From Trametes villosa (Eukaryota > Basidiomycota > Agaricomycetes > Polyporales > Polyporaceae): DNA of 64,000 nt. The stretch spans positions 5,914,001 through 5,978,000 of the forward strand of contig PUDQ02000001.1 in NCBI GenBank assembly GCA_002964805.2, read 5' to 3'. Position 1 is the first letter of the stretch, and each line of letters starts with the position of its first letter. The translations under genes were made by a program, and so were the position numbers. Below the pieces are notes generated by a model. That model worked only from the letters and a program-made list of their open reading frames with translations, was not told where the DNA came from and did not search any database. Shown here piece by piece: positions 1-12,246 of this stretch.

Positions 1-2899
1 GGTCATGACGGACCCGAACGTAGGGGGCGCGGGGCTCGTCGAGCGCGGCGGGCTGAGGAAGCTCGGCGCCCAGCCGGCCCACTTGGGCGACGTCGACGTC
101 GAGCTGCGCGAGGGGGAGAGCGCTGACTCGTCGGGCGGCGCGAGCGCGAGCTCGTGCAGCGTGCGCTTGATCGACGCGATGTCGTGCTCGAGGTCGTCGA
201 GCTTCTGCGCGAACGCGTGTGTCGCCTTCTCGACGGCGCGGTCTGTGCCGTCTACGAACGCGGCGATCTCCTGAAGCATCGAGCCCGCGTCCGCGCTTCC
301 CGTGTCGTCGGAGAGCGCTATGGCGCCCGGGATCGAGAGCAGTGCCTCGTACCCGCTCGCGATGCGCTCCTCGTCCGCGATGCGGATCTCGAGCTCCACC
401 CGCGCGTCCTCATTGAAGTCTCCGAGGCGCTCGACCGCTTTCCGGAGTAGCGTATGCATGTCGGTGAAAGTCGCTGTTGTGGGTGGTGGGAGAGCGTCCA
501 ACGACTTCTTGAGCTCCTTCAGGGCGAGATGGCAATCGCGGAAGCCGCGCTGGACGCTGTCGTAACGGTGTTTGATCTTCGCCAGGTCTGCCAGAAGGGA
601 CGCTTCTTTGCTTGCTTCCGCTGGCTGGGCCGGTGACGCAGGTCCGGATGGTAAGGGTGAGAGTGAAGAGCCGTCAGTAGCTTCGAGCTGGAGGGGTGTC
701 GGTGCAGCAGCTCTCGAACTTGCTCGAGGTGCAGCCGATGCGGAACTTGAAGGAACCAGTGGTGCATCCAGCAACTCTGGTGCGGATTGAGGGAACGGTA
801 TAGGTGTAGGCTCCAGCAGAGGCGCGGGGTTTGGTGAGGTAACCGCGGGCCTGGATTCCGAGGGGAAAGGAACGGCCAGACTATCAGAAGGGTCTTCTAT
901 GACGAGCCCAGGAACTGAAGGTGGGGGTTGTGGTACTTGTTCTTCGACTGTACGGGTATCAGAAGCTTGAAGTGTATCAGAGGTTATTGCCACGAGGCCA
1001 CCAACGTCGCTTGGGGTATCCGTCGGAGGCCCTGCCTGAGCGTTTGGCTGGCTGTCAGTTGTAGAGGTGGCGGAGGAAGACTCCGAGAGCCGCTCCGAGG
1101 CCTGCTCTTCTGAAGCATCTAGAGAAGGGACGATGACGATCTCGTCGATGGTGATGTCGGCGGAAGGAGCATCGCCTACATCGGCACCTGCCTGTGGTAG
1201 CCCAGCGGTAGGTGCGGAGGGTGGCGAGGTCCGCTCCAGCAGAGGAATCTCAGGGTTGATTATACTGACACGATGCGGGGTGGGTTGGGCAAGGGACTTC
1301 GTCTGATGCGCTAGAACATCCTCCGGATGCTCGGGTGTCTCCAAACGCGCCAGCTTCCGCTCCGTCTTCAGCCTGCGCACCGTCTCCTCCTGCAGTTCGT
1401 GCGTCAGGGACGAGACCGTGTCTTGTGCAAGGATGAGCCTCGCGACAGAGCCGCTAGGGCTCTCGTCATCCGCCGAGGGTTGGCTGTTCAGCGTCTCCAA
1501 CAAGCCCTCCGCCTCAAGAACCGCCCGAGCGAACGCGTCCCTCAGTGCCTCTGGATCCGGCTGGCCGTCGTCCGAACTGCTCAGCGACCGCTCAAGCGAT
1601 TCTCGCGTTCTGCGTATCCATCGACGAAGGCTCTCGGCGAGGTTCTCTTCCCGTCCAAGGAACGCTAGACGCAACGAAACCTCGCGTCGACGCCCAAACG
1701 CTTCCCGCGCAATGTCCTCCGTAAGCTCGTCCAACGCGGAACGTAATCGGTCGGACTCCGAACGCTCGTGTTTGAGCGCACGTTGGAGATGGGCGATTTC
1801 TGCGTTCAACGAGGCGAGCGTCGCACTATGACGCGTCCTAAGCGCGTCCATCGCTTTCTGGAGCGTGTCCGTGGATGTCTGAGAGAATTTCCTAGGGAAG
1901 AAGGCTTCAGAACGCCTTCCGTGAGATTGTATGCTGGAGAGACGAACATGTAGCGGGACACCATTTTGGCTGCCGTGGAGTCGTCCGCGCGGTACTTGTC
2001 GAGCTCATGCTGAGCTTTCGCGAGCTCTGAGCGGTCATGTTCCGCCTTGAGGCGCGTAACTTCAAGCTCTTTGTAGAGCTCAGAATTATCGCTCTGAAGC
2101 TTGGCAATCTCTGCTTCGAGCCGTTCGCTCTCGCCATTGAACTCCTCGAGCAACCGCTGCAGCCCAGACTTGCCCTCCGCGAGGCTGTCCACCAGAGTCG
2201 ATGTCGACCCGTTGTTAGGTTTCTGAAGGTCGACAGACGACGTAGACGCGTCCGAGGGTATCCTGGTCCTGCCTTCGAGTTTGCGAACGAGGTCGGCGTA
2301 CTCCTGCACGACCAAGTCCGCCATACGCCGCTCCTCCTCCGCAGCCTTCAGCTTCCGCGCAAGCTCGCGTTCCCGAGCGAGACCCTCTTCCTCGCGCGCT
2401 CGGGCATCCTCGGCTAGAGCGCGCGCAGCCTCGAGGTCGTTCTGGACGTTTGAGAGCTCGCTCCGCGCGTCGACGACCTCCTCCGTGCGCGCGAGTAACG
2501 TCTCCTCCACCGATGTGAGCTTGTCCGACAGGCGCCTGAGCGCGAGGGACAATTCGGGGACCTGGAAGGTAGCCTCGGTCGGGTTGGTGTCTGGGTTAGC
2601 TCTGAGGAGAGTGATCTCATCCTTCAGACGCTGGTTCTCGCTAGCCAACGCGCGTGCATGGTCGATCGCTTGTGACGCTTCGAGGGAGTGCCGTTGTAGC
2701 TTGAGGGACGTGGCATGAGCTTCGTGCTACCAATAAGCCTGTGCGTCAGTCGATGAGCGTTGCACGACGAGCGGTGTGAGACCGAGCTGCGCGCGAGACG
2801 TACCTGGTAGCGAGCGACGGCTGCGCGCAGGCTGCTGAGCTCGAGCGCGAAGGGGTGTTCGTCGTTGACAGACGGAGGTGCAGACGGAGCGTGGGCCAT
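1..2899 (-). CDS. long coiled-coil protein, C-terminus beyond left edge
   Basis: Start is the ATG at 2897-2899. Exons are 2804-2899, 1948-2726 and 1891 down to the window edge; introns 2727-2803 and 1892-1947. Splicing the second intron after AT and resuming at GAAATTC gives the smooth join VSRYMKFSQ. About residues 30-290 are heptad-rich coiled coil (Glu, Lys, Leu, Arg and Ala dominated), followed by a shorter coiled stretch, a Pro/Ser-rich acidic linker around 1250-700, and another helical stretch before the edge. There is no signal peptide, membrane segment or catalytic motif. I do not recognise the family; a cytoskeletal, polarity or spindle scaffold is only a guess from the coiled coil. 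It is divergent from the deubiquitinase gene. The frame stays open to base 1, so the gene is incomplete here. Confidence 0.8.
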
Positions 2900-3476
2900 G
2901 TGCACGTACAACCTGCGTAAACTGCAGCATTGCACAGAGCCGTGTGTGATTGCACGCGACACGAGGACGGGCGGCGACTGAAAAGGAGCGCCGCGGGGTC
3001 TCATTGTGGCAGGGACGCCCGCCAGTCGGAGTGTGTATACGTGATCTCCGCCGTGGCACTGGCTCGGGATGAGGGCGACGTCTTCTCAAGTCCTCTCCTC
3101 GTCGTCTCTCCCCTCGTCCTCGCCGTTGGTACCTCCGCGACAGCCATAACGCGACGGTACAAACGCCGTCTCTTTGCTCGCTGCACAGCACAAAACATCC
3201 TCGACACCACTCGCAGGGCTCACTCGACTCGAGCTTGACTAAGCCTCCAAGCCTCCTCCGCAGACCATCCTCGCCCACCCCGTGCAATCGCGAGACACGC
3301 GCCCGCACCTCCAGTCGCGTTCTAAGCACGCCCCGAAGTGGACTATATGTTTCCTGTGCGATAGTCTTCACTCTGGATCAAATACAGAACATTACCCTTC
3401 GGTATGCATTTCCCCGCGTCCATGGGGTCTTATATATTCATCCTCTTCAATCGTCCTACCTTTCGCGCGGGCAGCA
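2900..3476. promoter_or_regulatory. divergent promoter, coiled-coil gene / USP10-like gene
   Basis: This 577-base region separates two start codons pointing away from each other. A TATA-like run TATATATT lies at about 3430-3437, some 40 bases before the deubiquitinase ATG. No other motif is convincing. An open frame reaches upstream to an ATG at 3282, but that part has no low-complexity Pro/Tyr character and is probably 5' UTR. Confidence 0.5.
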
Positions 3477-6400
3477 ATGGCTAGCCCACACAACCCCTAC
3501 TATCCCCAACCGGGGCCATCCTACTATCATCACCCGCCGCCCCCCCCTCCCCAGTACGGATATCCTCCGCCACCTGGTCCAGCACCATACTATCCGTATC
3601 CGATGCCCCCCATGAACGGACCCCCGCCTATGCACCAGCCTGCTTCGCCTAGAATTAACGGAGCCGGTCGCGGTAGATTCAACCCCCACCGGGGTGGTGG
3701 GCCGGGTCACCACTATCAGCCCATCCCTCAGCACCATATGCCTCCCCAGGCAATACCGGTTCAGTCGCCTCCTCCCGTTTCCCCCGCCAGCCCTTTCCAC
3801 CACCCGCAAAAGTTTGCTCCGCACCCACATCCACATCAGGTACCTTACGGATCTCCCTACCACCATCCGCAGGCGAACGGGCCCTATCCACCCACGTGGC
3901 CAGGGCAAACACTGTCGCCTCTGCCAAAACAGATGTCCATGCTTCCTCCGATGGTTGGCCCTGAGCATGTACCGCAGATGCAAATACCGCAACCACCGCC
4001 TCAGCTGCAGCACCAACCACAGGTTGTTCCTCAGCCGCATCTGTCGCCGGAGATCTCCCACCGCGTGCAGGCCGTGCAGTTCCAAGCCGCAGAGACGCAT
4101 TCCCCTCGGATCATCTCCCCCTCTGTTGCCCCATTCGTACCGCGCTTCTTACAGGTCCCTCAACCCCAACCTGAAGCGTCCCAGCCAGAGCCCTCACACA
4201 TTGATCCCGCCCAGAACGATGCTCCCCCGCCAGAGGAACCCATTGCTCAGGAGCAGCCCCAGGATAGTCCGGTACCGCTTCCTGTTACAGAGGAGGCGGA
4301 ACCGCAGCAAGCGGAATCTGAGGTTGTGGAGGAGTCACCGGAAGAGGTACAGGACGAGGAGTCGAGACCTTCGACCCCAAGGAGTCCTTCTCCGGGACCT
4401 ACTCCGTCATCTTCCTTCGTGTCGTCTTACGTCGTCTGGTCGCGCCGTCCAGGTGATCCTGAGCGTGCGCCTGGAGTCATCATCTCTACTCGTGCCTATC
4501 CGCCCCAGGATGTCGCAGAGAAGGCTCTTGAGCTCCCCTCTCCCCCAGCTTCTCCGAAGCCCCGACGAGTCACGCTCCCGCAGCCGTCGGTCCCGGTCGC
4601 TGACGTTCAAGATGCACCATTGAATGCCGTTAAAGCCCCTTCCGTGTCTACCGCTGAGACCACACCTGCAGGCTCCATCGTCGCCGACACGCCCGTGCCG
4701 GGCTCGCCCTACTCGTGCGCGACCTCCATCTCGGCTGCTGTCGGCTCTCCTTCTGCAAGTCAGGCGCCCAAGTCTCCCGTCTCCCCTCGCGCCGAGGCCA
4801 AGTCAGAGCTTCCAGTACCGAGTGCTGCTGCAACTGAGCCTGCAACCGTGGCGGCCTCCGAGTCTTCTGCTCCCCAGCCCTCTAGTGATGCGGCTGCTGC
4901 TCCCGCCGCTCCTGCGGTAGCCAAGCCCGCTCCGGGACCGAAGAAGTCGTGGGCCTCCCTGCTGTCGGGCGACTCTGCCGCTTCGTCATCGAAGCCGCGC
5001 CTCCCCGTGTCGAACGTCGTCGGTTTCTCAATCCCCGCCGCGTCTGGTCCCGGTGCCCCTTCCGCCCCAGGTATCTCCGTCGCCACAGCGAACCGTAACG
5101 AGCTCCTGCACCTGATCAACGACGGTCCGTCCGGATCTTCCGCCAATATCGCGGCTGCGATGAAGATCCGCCCTCGTGGCCTCGTCAACACCGGTAACAT
5201 GTGCTTCGCGAACGCCGTGCTACAGATCCTCGTCTACTGCCCGCCCTTCCACCGCTTCTTCTCGGAGCTGCGGAAGCACCTTGCTGGCCCCGTCGTCGGT
5301 TCTCAGCGCGAAGGCTCGAAGGCGACTCCTCTCGTTGATGCCACGATCCAGTTCCTGAAGGAGTTCGTCCCTGACCCCCCGACTCCCAGCGCGGATACGA
5401 GGTCGAAGGGTAAGGAGCGCGAGGAGGACATTTTCGACGAGCTGGACAGCTTCATCCCCACGTACGTGTACGATGCGATGAAGGAGAAGAAGCGGTTTGC
5501 GAACATGGTCGTCAGTTATACCCTACCTTCCGCCCTACACGTAGGGACCTTCACTAACGTTATTCGTGATGCAGGGCGGACACCAAGAGGACGCCGAGGA
5601 GTTCCTCGGATTCTTCCTAGACACCCTCGAGGAAGAGCTTCTGTCCATCTCCCAGTCGCTGTCGCCCAAGGAGCCCCCGAAGGTTGCTGAGGAGGCACAG
5701 ACACCGGACGGCGAGTGGATGGAAGTCGGCAAGAAGAACAAGGCTGTTACGACAAGAACCGTAAGCTCGTATTGTATACATTCGCAACGCCCATTGACCT
5801 TGGTTCGTCACAGACAAAGTCCACGGACTCGCCAATAACACGCATATTCGGGGGCAAGTTCCGCTCGACGCTGCGCACGCCGCACCAGCGCGACTCAGTC
5901 ACGATCGAGGACTGGCGCTCGCTGCAGCTCGACATCCAGCCCGAGAACGTGAAGTCGCTCCGCGACGCGCTCCAGCACATCTCGCACCCGCAGCCCGTGC
6001 AGATCTCCATCCCGACGCGCCCGGGCGCGATCCTCGAGGCGACGCAGCAGGTGCTCATCGAGGCGCTCCCGCCCGTGCTCATCCTGCACACGAAGCGCTT
6101 CTTGTACGACACGAAGGTCGGCGACGTCGTCAAGGTCGGCAAGCAGGTCTCGTTCTCGCCGGAGCTGGAGATCAGTCCAGGTACGTACCCCCATATTAGC
6201 CTCTAGACGTGACCGGACTAGGCCTGATAATGTTGCCAGATCTCATTGCGCCGCCAAAGAGGACAGCGCAGCCCGTCAAGTACCAGCTGTTCGGAGGTGA
6301 GTTCGTCCCCATCGCCGTGCTACCGACTGCATCTGACAGTGTCCCTCGTTAGTCCTATACCACCACGGGCCCTCCGCATCCGGCGGACATTATACCCTTG

Positions 6401-6585
6401 ATGTCCTACACCCGAACCGCGAGCTCTCCGAGCGGCCACGACCGGCGTGGATTCGGATCGACGACGAGCTCGTCTCGGATGTGCGCCCGGAGGACGTCTT
6501 CGGCGGGCTCGAGCGCGACGACCGGCACGCGTACCTGCTGTTCTACCGGAGGGTGAGCGCGTGGGGACCCTCAAGGACAAATTAG
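3477..6585 (+). CDS. UBP3: ubiquitin carboxyl-terminal hydrolase, USP10/Ubp3 family
   Basis: Five exons (3477-5510, 5575-5760, 5814-6180, 6240-6296, 6353-6585) encode about 958 residues. The first 550 residues are disordered and rich in Pro, Gln, Tyr and Ser. The USP catalytic domain begins at about residue 562. The Cys box reads GLVNTGNMCFANAVLQ (Cys about 576). The middle contains GGHQEDAEEFLGFF and FLYDTKVGDVVK. The His box is SASGGHYTLDVL (His about 894), followed by WIRIDDELV with the third catalytic residue. The catalytic triad therefore looks complete. Ubp3/USP10 removes ubiquitin from proteins in vesicle transport, ribophagy and stress-granule control, usually with a Bre5/G3BP cofactor; that role is inferred from the family. 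The start at 3477 is preferred over 3282 because it opens the Pro/Tyr-rich region and sits just after a TATA-like run. Confidence 0.9.
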
Positions 6586-6954
6586 TTAGTAGTTCGCTCG
6601 TCTGTTCGTCGTCGTGTTCGTCGGTATTGCTACAGCTGCTGTTATGTTACTGTGCCAGTACTAGTACTACTCGTGTTTGTTGTGATGCATTCTCGGATTT
6701 ACCCTAGCTCGCCTGCGCCTGAGATTATCGGGAGATCGGACACCCTACATGCACAGTCGACGTCGACGTACGTCTACGTCGGGCAGGTTCTGCACTACGC
6801 ATCGCGGCTTCCAGGGAACCCATTGGGTAGAATTATAGATATATCCTTTTCCGTGGAAAAGGGATCGGGGAATACATATCTCACACAGTCCATTGCGAGA
6901 GCGAACTAGAGCTAGAGACAGCGGATCCAGTGCCGGGGCGCGTGCGTACGATAA
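6586..6954. other. convergent intergenic region with hairpins
   Basis: The 3' ends of the deubiquitinase and PMT2 genes face each other here. No gene is visible. The sequence holds an imperfect palindrome at 6759-6782 (CGACGTCGACG facing CGTCTACGTCG) and a nested inverted repeat at 6837-6881 (AGATAT...ATATCT around TCCTTTTCC/GGAAAAGGGA). These could shape 3' ends of the two transcripts. Confidence 0.5.
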
Positions 6955-9900
6955 TTACTCATTATATAGGTTCCAGTTCTACGTTCGGAGCAGTCAGCGT
7001 CAGAACAGGCGGGCGGGCATGCAGGAAGACGTACCGAGCGCCACTTGAGCCCCCAGTGCTCGTTGATGGGGCCGTCGATGCCCCACGCGACGCCGCGGAA
7101 CCACCAGAAGGTGGCGACGACGATGAAGGCGACGGTGCCGAAGACGATCTGTTTTGTGCGGTCGGAGAGACGGCGGGAGGTGAAGACGAAGTGGTCGAGG
7201 AGGTGCGCCAACATCAGCACGGAGAAGTAGAGCGTCGGGAGCTGAGAGCCGGGCGGTCAGCACGATGCAGACGAGAGCGGTGGAGATACTCACGTAGTGG
7301 TGGATGTATGTGACACGGCCCATGATCATGAAGGGCACTGAGCGGACGTCAGCGTGAGGAATAGAGGTCATAAAGATGGAAACTCACCGTAGTGCAGCAG
7401 CCAGCCAACCGCAGCCACTTTGCACACGTATAGGAAGTGCTCCCATTCCCCTACACACCGTGTCAGTGTCGTACAGCTGAGCATATCGGCATTGAAAACT
7501 CACGCGGCTCCATGTCGGTAAACTTGCGCTGCTGGCGCATCAGGTACACCAACACCGCGGCGCCGGCCGCGAGCAAGCTAACGGTGCCGCCCCACCAGAT
7601 GACAGGCGTGCCGACGAGGTAGTACTTCGTCTGCTCGTCGCCCCAGCCGCACATGCGCAGGCCGACGCGGAGAAGCGGCCAGTCGGTGGGCTTCGACGCG
7701 AGGATGTCCTCCTTGTCCGGGTCGGGGATGAGCGCGTTGTTCGAGGTGGCCATGGCGACGTTAAGGTGCCAGAAGTCGCGCAGGAACGGCGACTTGTAGT
7801 AGCGCACGTCACCAGGGGGCACTGAGCAAGACTCGTATGTGAGCACTGTGGGTACATGTTAGGAAGGGGAGGAGACCTACGGCGGTCGTTCCAGTGGCTC
7901 TCGACGTTCCAGTAGGTGTGGACATCCGTCGGGTCGTTCTCCTTCTCACAGCTGACCTCGATCTGCTTGAAGCCCCACTGGGGTAGGATAGCGTTCGCCG
8001 CACGGAGGTAGCACCCGGACGCATGGTGGCGGAAGCGCAGACGCGTCGTGAGCGAGTGGATCCGATCGAACTTCTCCTTGTGCCCGCGGTGGATGTCGTC
8101 GACGACCTCGACGACCCAGTAGTCCTGGTAGTCGCCGATCGTCGCGTTCCCGTAGCACGACACCTCGTTGTTCAGCTTCGAGACGGGCGCGGGGATCGGG
8201 TGCGAGTGCAGGTTGCGCGTCGTCGCGGCGTGCGAGAGGCGGATCACGTCGCCGTCCTTGACGAAGCGCAGGGGGGTCTCCGGGTCGTACGGCGCCTGGT
8301 CCCAGGGCGGGAGGAGCACCCAGTCGTTGTTCTCGTCCTTGTAGTGGTAGCAGGTGACCTGCTGCTGCTCGGAGCCGACGGGGTACGTCTGGACGTGCGA
8401 GTGCAGGAGACCTCCACCCCAGCCCATGTTCTTCAGGGTGACCTTCGAGCCGAGTGCGACATCTAGCAAACGTTAAGCGTAAGTGCCGCCATAGTCAGAA
8501 ATGGAAAGAGGTGAACCTACCCAGAGGGTTCTGGTTGAAGGTGTTGCCAACGAGATTCGCCTGGAAGAGCGAGCTCATCTGAGCATCACCGGGGCCGGAG
8601 TGGTTGAGGACCAGGAAGTGCATTTTGAACGACGCCATGTAGATCAAGATGGGCAACACGATGAGGCATGCAATACGAGCTCCCCAGTGCCGTGCTTGGT
8701 CGCGCTGTAATTCGATCATGTTGGTGCATGCACGCCAGGAAACGTACGGCATCCACTTACCACAGACATCTTGAGGTCGCCGAACTTCTCCCAGAGGTCT
8801 TCCAGGGTGTATGCACCGACCAGAGACGTTACGAAGAATCCAACCCACTTGACGCTGGAAGGGCGTTAGTGAGGCGCAGGCGTAGAAACGTGTAGTACTG
8901 ACCTGCACACGCAGCCAATCGACCATCCTGTCAGGACTAACCACAGCCACCAGTCAAACGAGAAGGATCTGCGTGGCACTGTCAGTTCCTTACATCGGCG
9001 GGTGTCAAGAGGGTACGGACCGGTATTGTTGGTTATGGAACTTGGTCATGCAGAATACGGTAGTGAACGTGAAGAAGAGCAGCATAGAGTCCAAAAGAAT
9101 GAATCGGGATATACACAACCACGCGACGTCTGAACTTCACTCAGCACCTATGCGCGCGCATACAAGCATGATTAAGGTACTCACCGCACAGCACCATCAG
9201 CGCGACCAGGTGGCACGCCATCTGGCTCATGCCCAGCTCGACCGCAGTGTACCACCCGAGCGGGACCATCGCGACGCCAAACGTGGCGAGCATGACGCGC
9301 ATGGCGACGTACGGCACGGTCTCGGGGTACGCCGAGCCGCTCGCGAAGTCGAAGGAGCCGTCGTAGCCTGCCAGCAGGCCGGCGAGGCCGACGAGCATCT
9401 TCCCGAGCGGCGGGTGCACGTCGAAGTAGAACTCGCGCTTGAGGTAGTACGAGCCGAACTTGCCAAAGTGCGCCTCGTCCCACACCACGACGTTCGACTT
9501 GCCGATCTTGTGGAAGCGGGTCCAGCACGAGAGGAGCGTGTAGACGATCGGCGGGACATGCTCGAGGTTCTGGACGAAGAACTCGCGCTGCGGGGTGCAT
9601 ATATGCGCGGTTTGCGACGTGCGTGCGTGTATGCGCATACAGGGGGACGTACCAGGGTGGTTGGCGGCGGCGGCGGTGGCCTGCGAGGGCGGCCGCTGCT
9701 GATGGGCCCCCGGGCGGCCTTCATTTTGGCGTACACATCCTTGTCCTCATCGTCGTACGCGTCGTAGTCGAGGCTCTTCTCGGACACCTGGCCAGCGAAG
9801 CCGCCGCCGTTGCCACCGGGGCCGCGGGTGACCCGTCTGCGGGCCTTCTCCTCGGACATGTAGTGCAGCGGGAGCTCCTCGTCACGGGCGTGTGTGGGGG

Positions 9901-10021
9901 CGGGCTGAGACCAGTAGGCGTTCTGGGGCGCGGGGCGGGGGATTTCCTCGAAGTCGGACGACGAGCGGGCGTCGTCGTCGAAAGGAGGGCCGAGGTCGAG
10001 AGCAACTTGGGATGGTTTCAT
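6955..10021 (-). CDS. PMT2: dolichyl-phosphate-mannose--protein mannosyltransferase, PMT2 subfamily
   Basis: Twelve exons give about 820 residues: 9653-10021, 9185-9587, 9021-9129, 8903-8968, 8761-8854, 8521-8704, 7881-8462, 7504-7821, 7388-7450, 7294-7337, 7035-7241 and 6955-6978. The N-terminus is acidic and Pro-rich (cytosolic). The first lumenal loop carries the catalytic Asp-Glu motif VVWDEAHFGKFGSYY and HPPLGKMLVGLAG. The MIR region starts with LGSKVTLKNMGWGGGLLHSH, a sequence characteristic of the PMT2 branch, and several C-terminal membrane helices follow. The last exon adds only NWNLYNE and stop, matching the usual PMT2 ending. PMTs work in the ER membrane as Pmt1-Pmt2 type dimers, transferring mannose from dolichol phosphate to Ser/Thr of secreted proteins and feeding cell-wall glycoprotein synthesis. 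Subfamily assignment is by motif recall, not alignment. Confidence 0.92.
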
Positions 10022-10336
10022 CAGCCAGAGCTGATTCTTGCAGCTGCAGCCGTAGACTGGGGCACGTCGGCTTGCAGGGCGGAGCGGGGAACGATCTGGG
10101 CGTCTATGCTTCCCCTCGCATCATAAGTGCACCGCGTCCGTATTGCCACCGCAGCACTCAGATCCTGACGTGGCCGTCTCTCGGCCCTCGCGCAGCACTC
10201 GCTGATCGGCACAACGTACAGCAAAATAGGACTACTTTTGAGGAGAAATGTACTACACAGATACAGGCAATGCGAACGAGACAGGCGAGAGAACAGAGCG
10301 AGACAGGCAGACCGACGTCCAAGAAACACATGCACT
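10022..10336. other. upstream region of PMT2 / downstream of NOP1
   Basis: The two minus-strand genes are separated by 315 bases. This must contain the PMT2 promoter and the NOP1 3' UTR. I see no TATA box, repeat or small gene. Confidence 0.4.
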
Positions 10337-11576
10337 TTACTTGTGTCGCTGGTAAACAGCTAAAAGGACCGGGTGAGAAGCGTCCCACGAGAATATAAGC
10401 AGTGCTCATACCTGTCACCATCGCGTGGTCACGCTCGTACGGCTCCAGAGTAACCTGCTCGATCGGCTTGAACTTGCTTTCCCGCAGGACATCGACCTCC
10501 CGGGCGAACACAGCCTCGGGCGGCGCGGTAGAGTCGATACAGCTGGCCTTGATGGAGATGACAGCGTGGCCACCGTCCTTCAGGAAGTATTCGGCGTTGT
10601 GGGAGACGATACGGGCTTGGTCGGGCTGGGCAACATCAGCGAAGATGACATCCACGGTGGAGAGGAGCATCCGGTATTTTTGCGGGTAACGAGCATCCTC
10701 CACAATGGCTAGTAGCAGAGATTCCGGTAAGTTCATCAGCACGCATACAGATGAAGACAACGTACGGATGACGTTCGTCCGCTTCTTCGCCATACCGATC
10801 AGGTCACGCCCTGACCTCAGCGAGAACTCAACCGCGTACACAACACCCTCCTAGAGACGCAATGAGTGACACCCAAATTTAGCGGTACTGAGACACTCAC
10901 AGGACCGACGATATCTGCGACGTGACTGACACTGGTACCGCTCGCAGCACCAAGGTAGAGCACCTTCTTTCCAGGCTCAATGTAAATCTTGTCGAGACCG
11001 CCGAGAACACCAGCAGCGAGCTTGCTACGGAAGGGGTTCCAGACACGGTACTCGATCTTGGTGCCCTCGACACCGCCGTCGATGGATATCCGCTTCTCGC
11101 CGTAGACAGCCTCTCCGGGGACGAGGTTCTTCGTGACGAGCAAGCTCTCCTTGCCCTCCGCAATGAAAACACCAGGGTGCCTGTGGGGCTTGAGGATCAC
11201 GTTCGAGCCGCCCTTCGCGCCGCCCCGTCCACCGCCACGACCACCGCGACCACGGGGAGCACCACGGCCGCCGCCGCCACGTCCGGGGGGACCGCCGCGC
11301 TTCATGACACCGCCGCGACCGCCACCTCCACCTGTGTTATGTCAACAGATAGCAGCAGGCAAGGTAAAGTGAGAAAACGTACCGCGTCCACCGCCGCGTC
11401 CTCTCGAGGAGAACCCGCCCCGGTCACCTCCACCGCGACCACCCCTTCCACCACCACGACCGCCGCCAAATCCGCCGCGTCCTCCAGGGGCACCTGTTCA
11501 CACGGCAAGAGCGACGCAAATTGGCTGTCAGAACAACCCTGTCGCCGCATATTTTACCGAGCTTACCGAAAGCCAT
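10337..11576 (-). CDS. NOP1: fibrillarin, rRNA 2'-O-methyltransferase
   Basis: Six exons (11567-11576, 11383-11493, 10901-11331, 10766-10850, 10412-10708, 10337-10359) encode about 318 residues. Exon 1 is only 10 nt (MAF plus one base). An N-terminal GAR domain of Gly/Arg/Phe repeats fills about 90 residues. The methyltransferase domain has [19 protein letters not shown] (SAM binding), [43 protein letters not shown] and the C-terminal [16 protein letters not shown]. Fibrillarin is the catalytic subunit of box C/D snoRNPs and methylates pre-rRNA in the nucleolus. The terminal exon (AVYQRHK, stop) was chosen because it matches the short VYR-type ending of fibrillarins; reading through gives an unrelated tail. 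Confidence 0.95.
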
Positions 11577-12246
11577 GTTTTGTCTTGAGTTGGGGGAGGG
11601 TGCGACCGACGGTGATGGGACTGCGAGCAGAGACCTGCAAGTCGAGCACGAACCTTTGCGCAGAAAATTTGGGAAGCGCCGGGGATACCGCAAATGGGCA
11701 GCGGGGGGCGTGCCACGTGCCTACGAACTTTGATGGGAGCACCAAATGCGGCACTGACACCGAGCTCTGATCGCTTCGGGCCGGGGAGTGCGGAGAAACC
11801 TGGACCAGGAGAGTGCGATGGTGGCTTCTCCGCGGAGTTCTGCCATTACGTGCTCCTCCTCCACTGCCAGCCTCGAGGGTGCGGTCGCGGCTGGATGAGT
11901 AAGGCGTGCGCTCGAGGGTCGTACGTCTTCGAGTCTCACCCACAATGACTCGTCGATCAGCACGGACACGCGGGTCCCCGGGAGGGCGAGCAGAGAGCGC
12001 GCTCCCTATGTTATTTGATCACACGCCCCCAGGTTTCTCAGCAAGCCGGGCGGAGCGAAGATAGCCTTTCGCCGGCTACTTATATCCCTCTCTCCGCCCG
12101 GGCCCTGCTCTTCGTCATTGCCCGTCCCCCGCCGGTCGCCTCTGCGCACGCCCAGCGCGAGTTCTGTCAGCCGTTCAGCTGGAGATCCCCCCTCAAAACC
12201 TGGGAGTCAGACGTACAGCAAGAGACGCCATTCACGACCTTACGAC
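11577..12246. promoter_or_regulatory. divergent promoter, NOP1 / MFS transporter
   Basis: This 670-base region lies between opposing start codons. A TATA-like TTATATCC is near 12080, about 165 bases before the transporter ATG. No coding frame with plausible splicing was found. I saw no clear motif on the NOP1 side. Confidence 0.45.

Noticed and set aside
3282..3476. Upstream ATG for the deubiquitinase
   Set aside because: In frame, but the extension includes a TATA-like run and unlike composition; 3477 is the better start.
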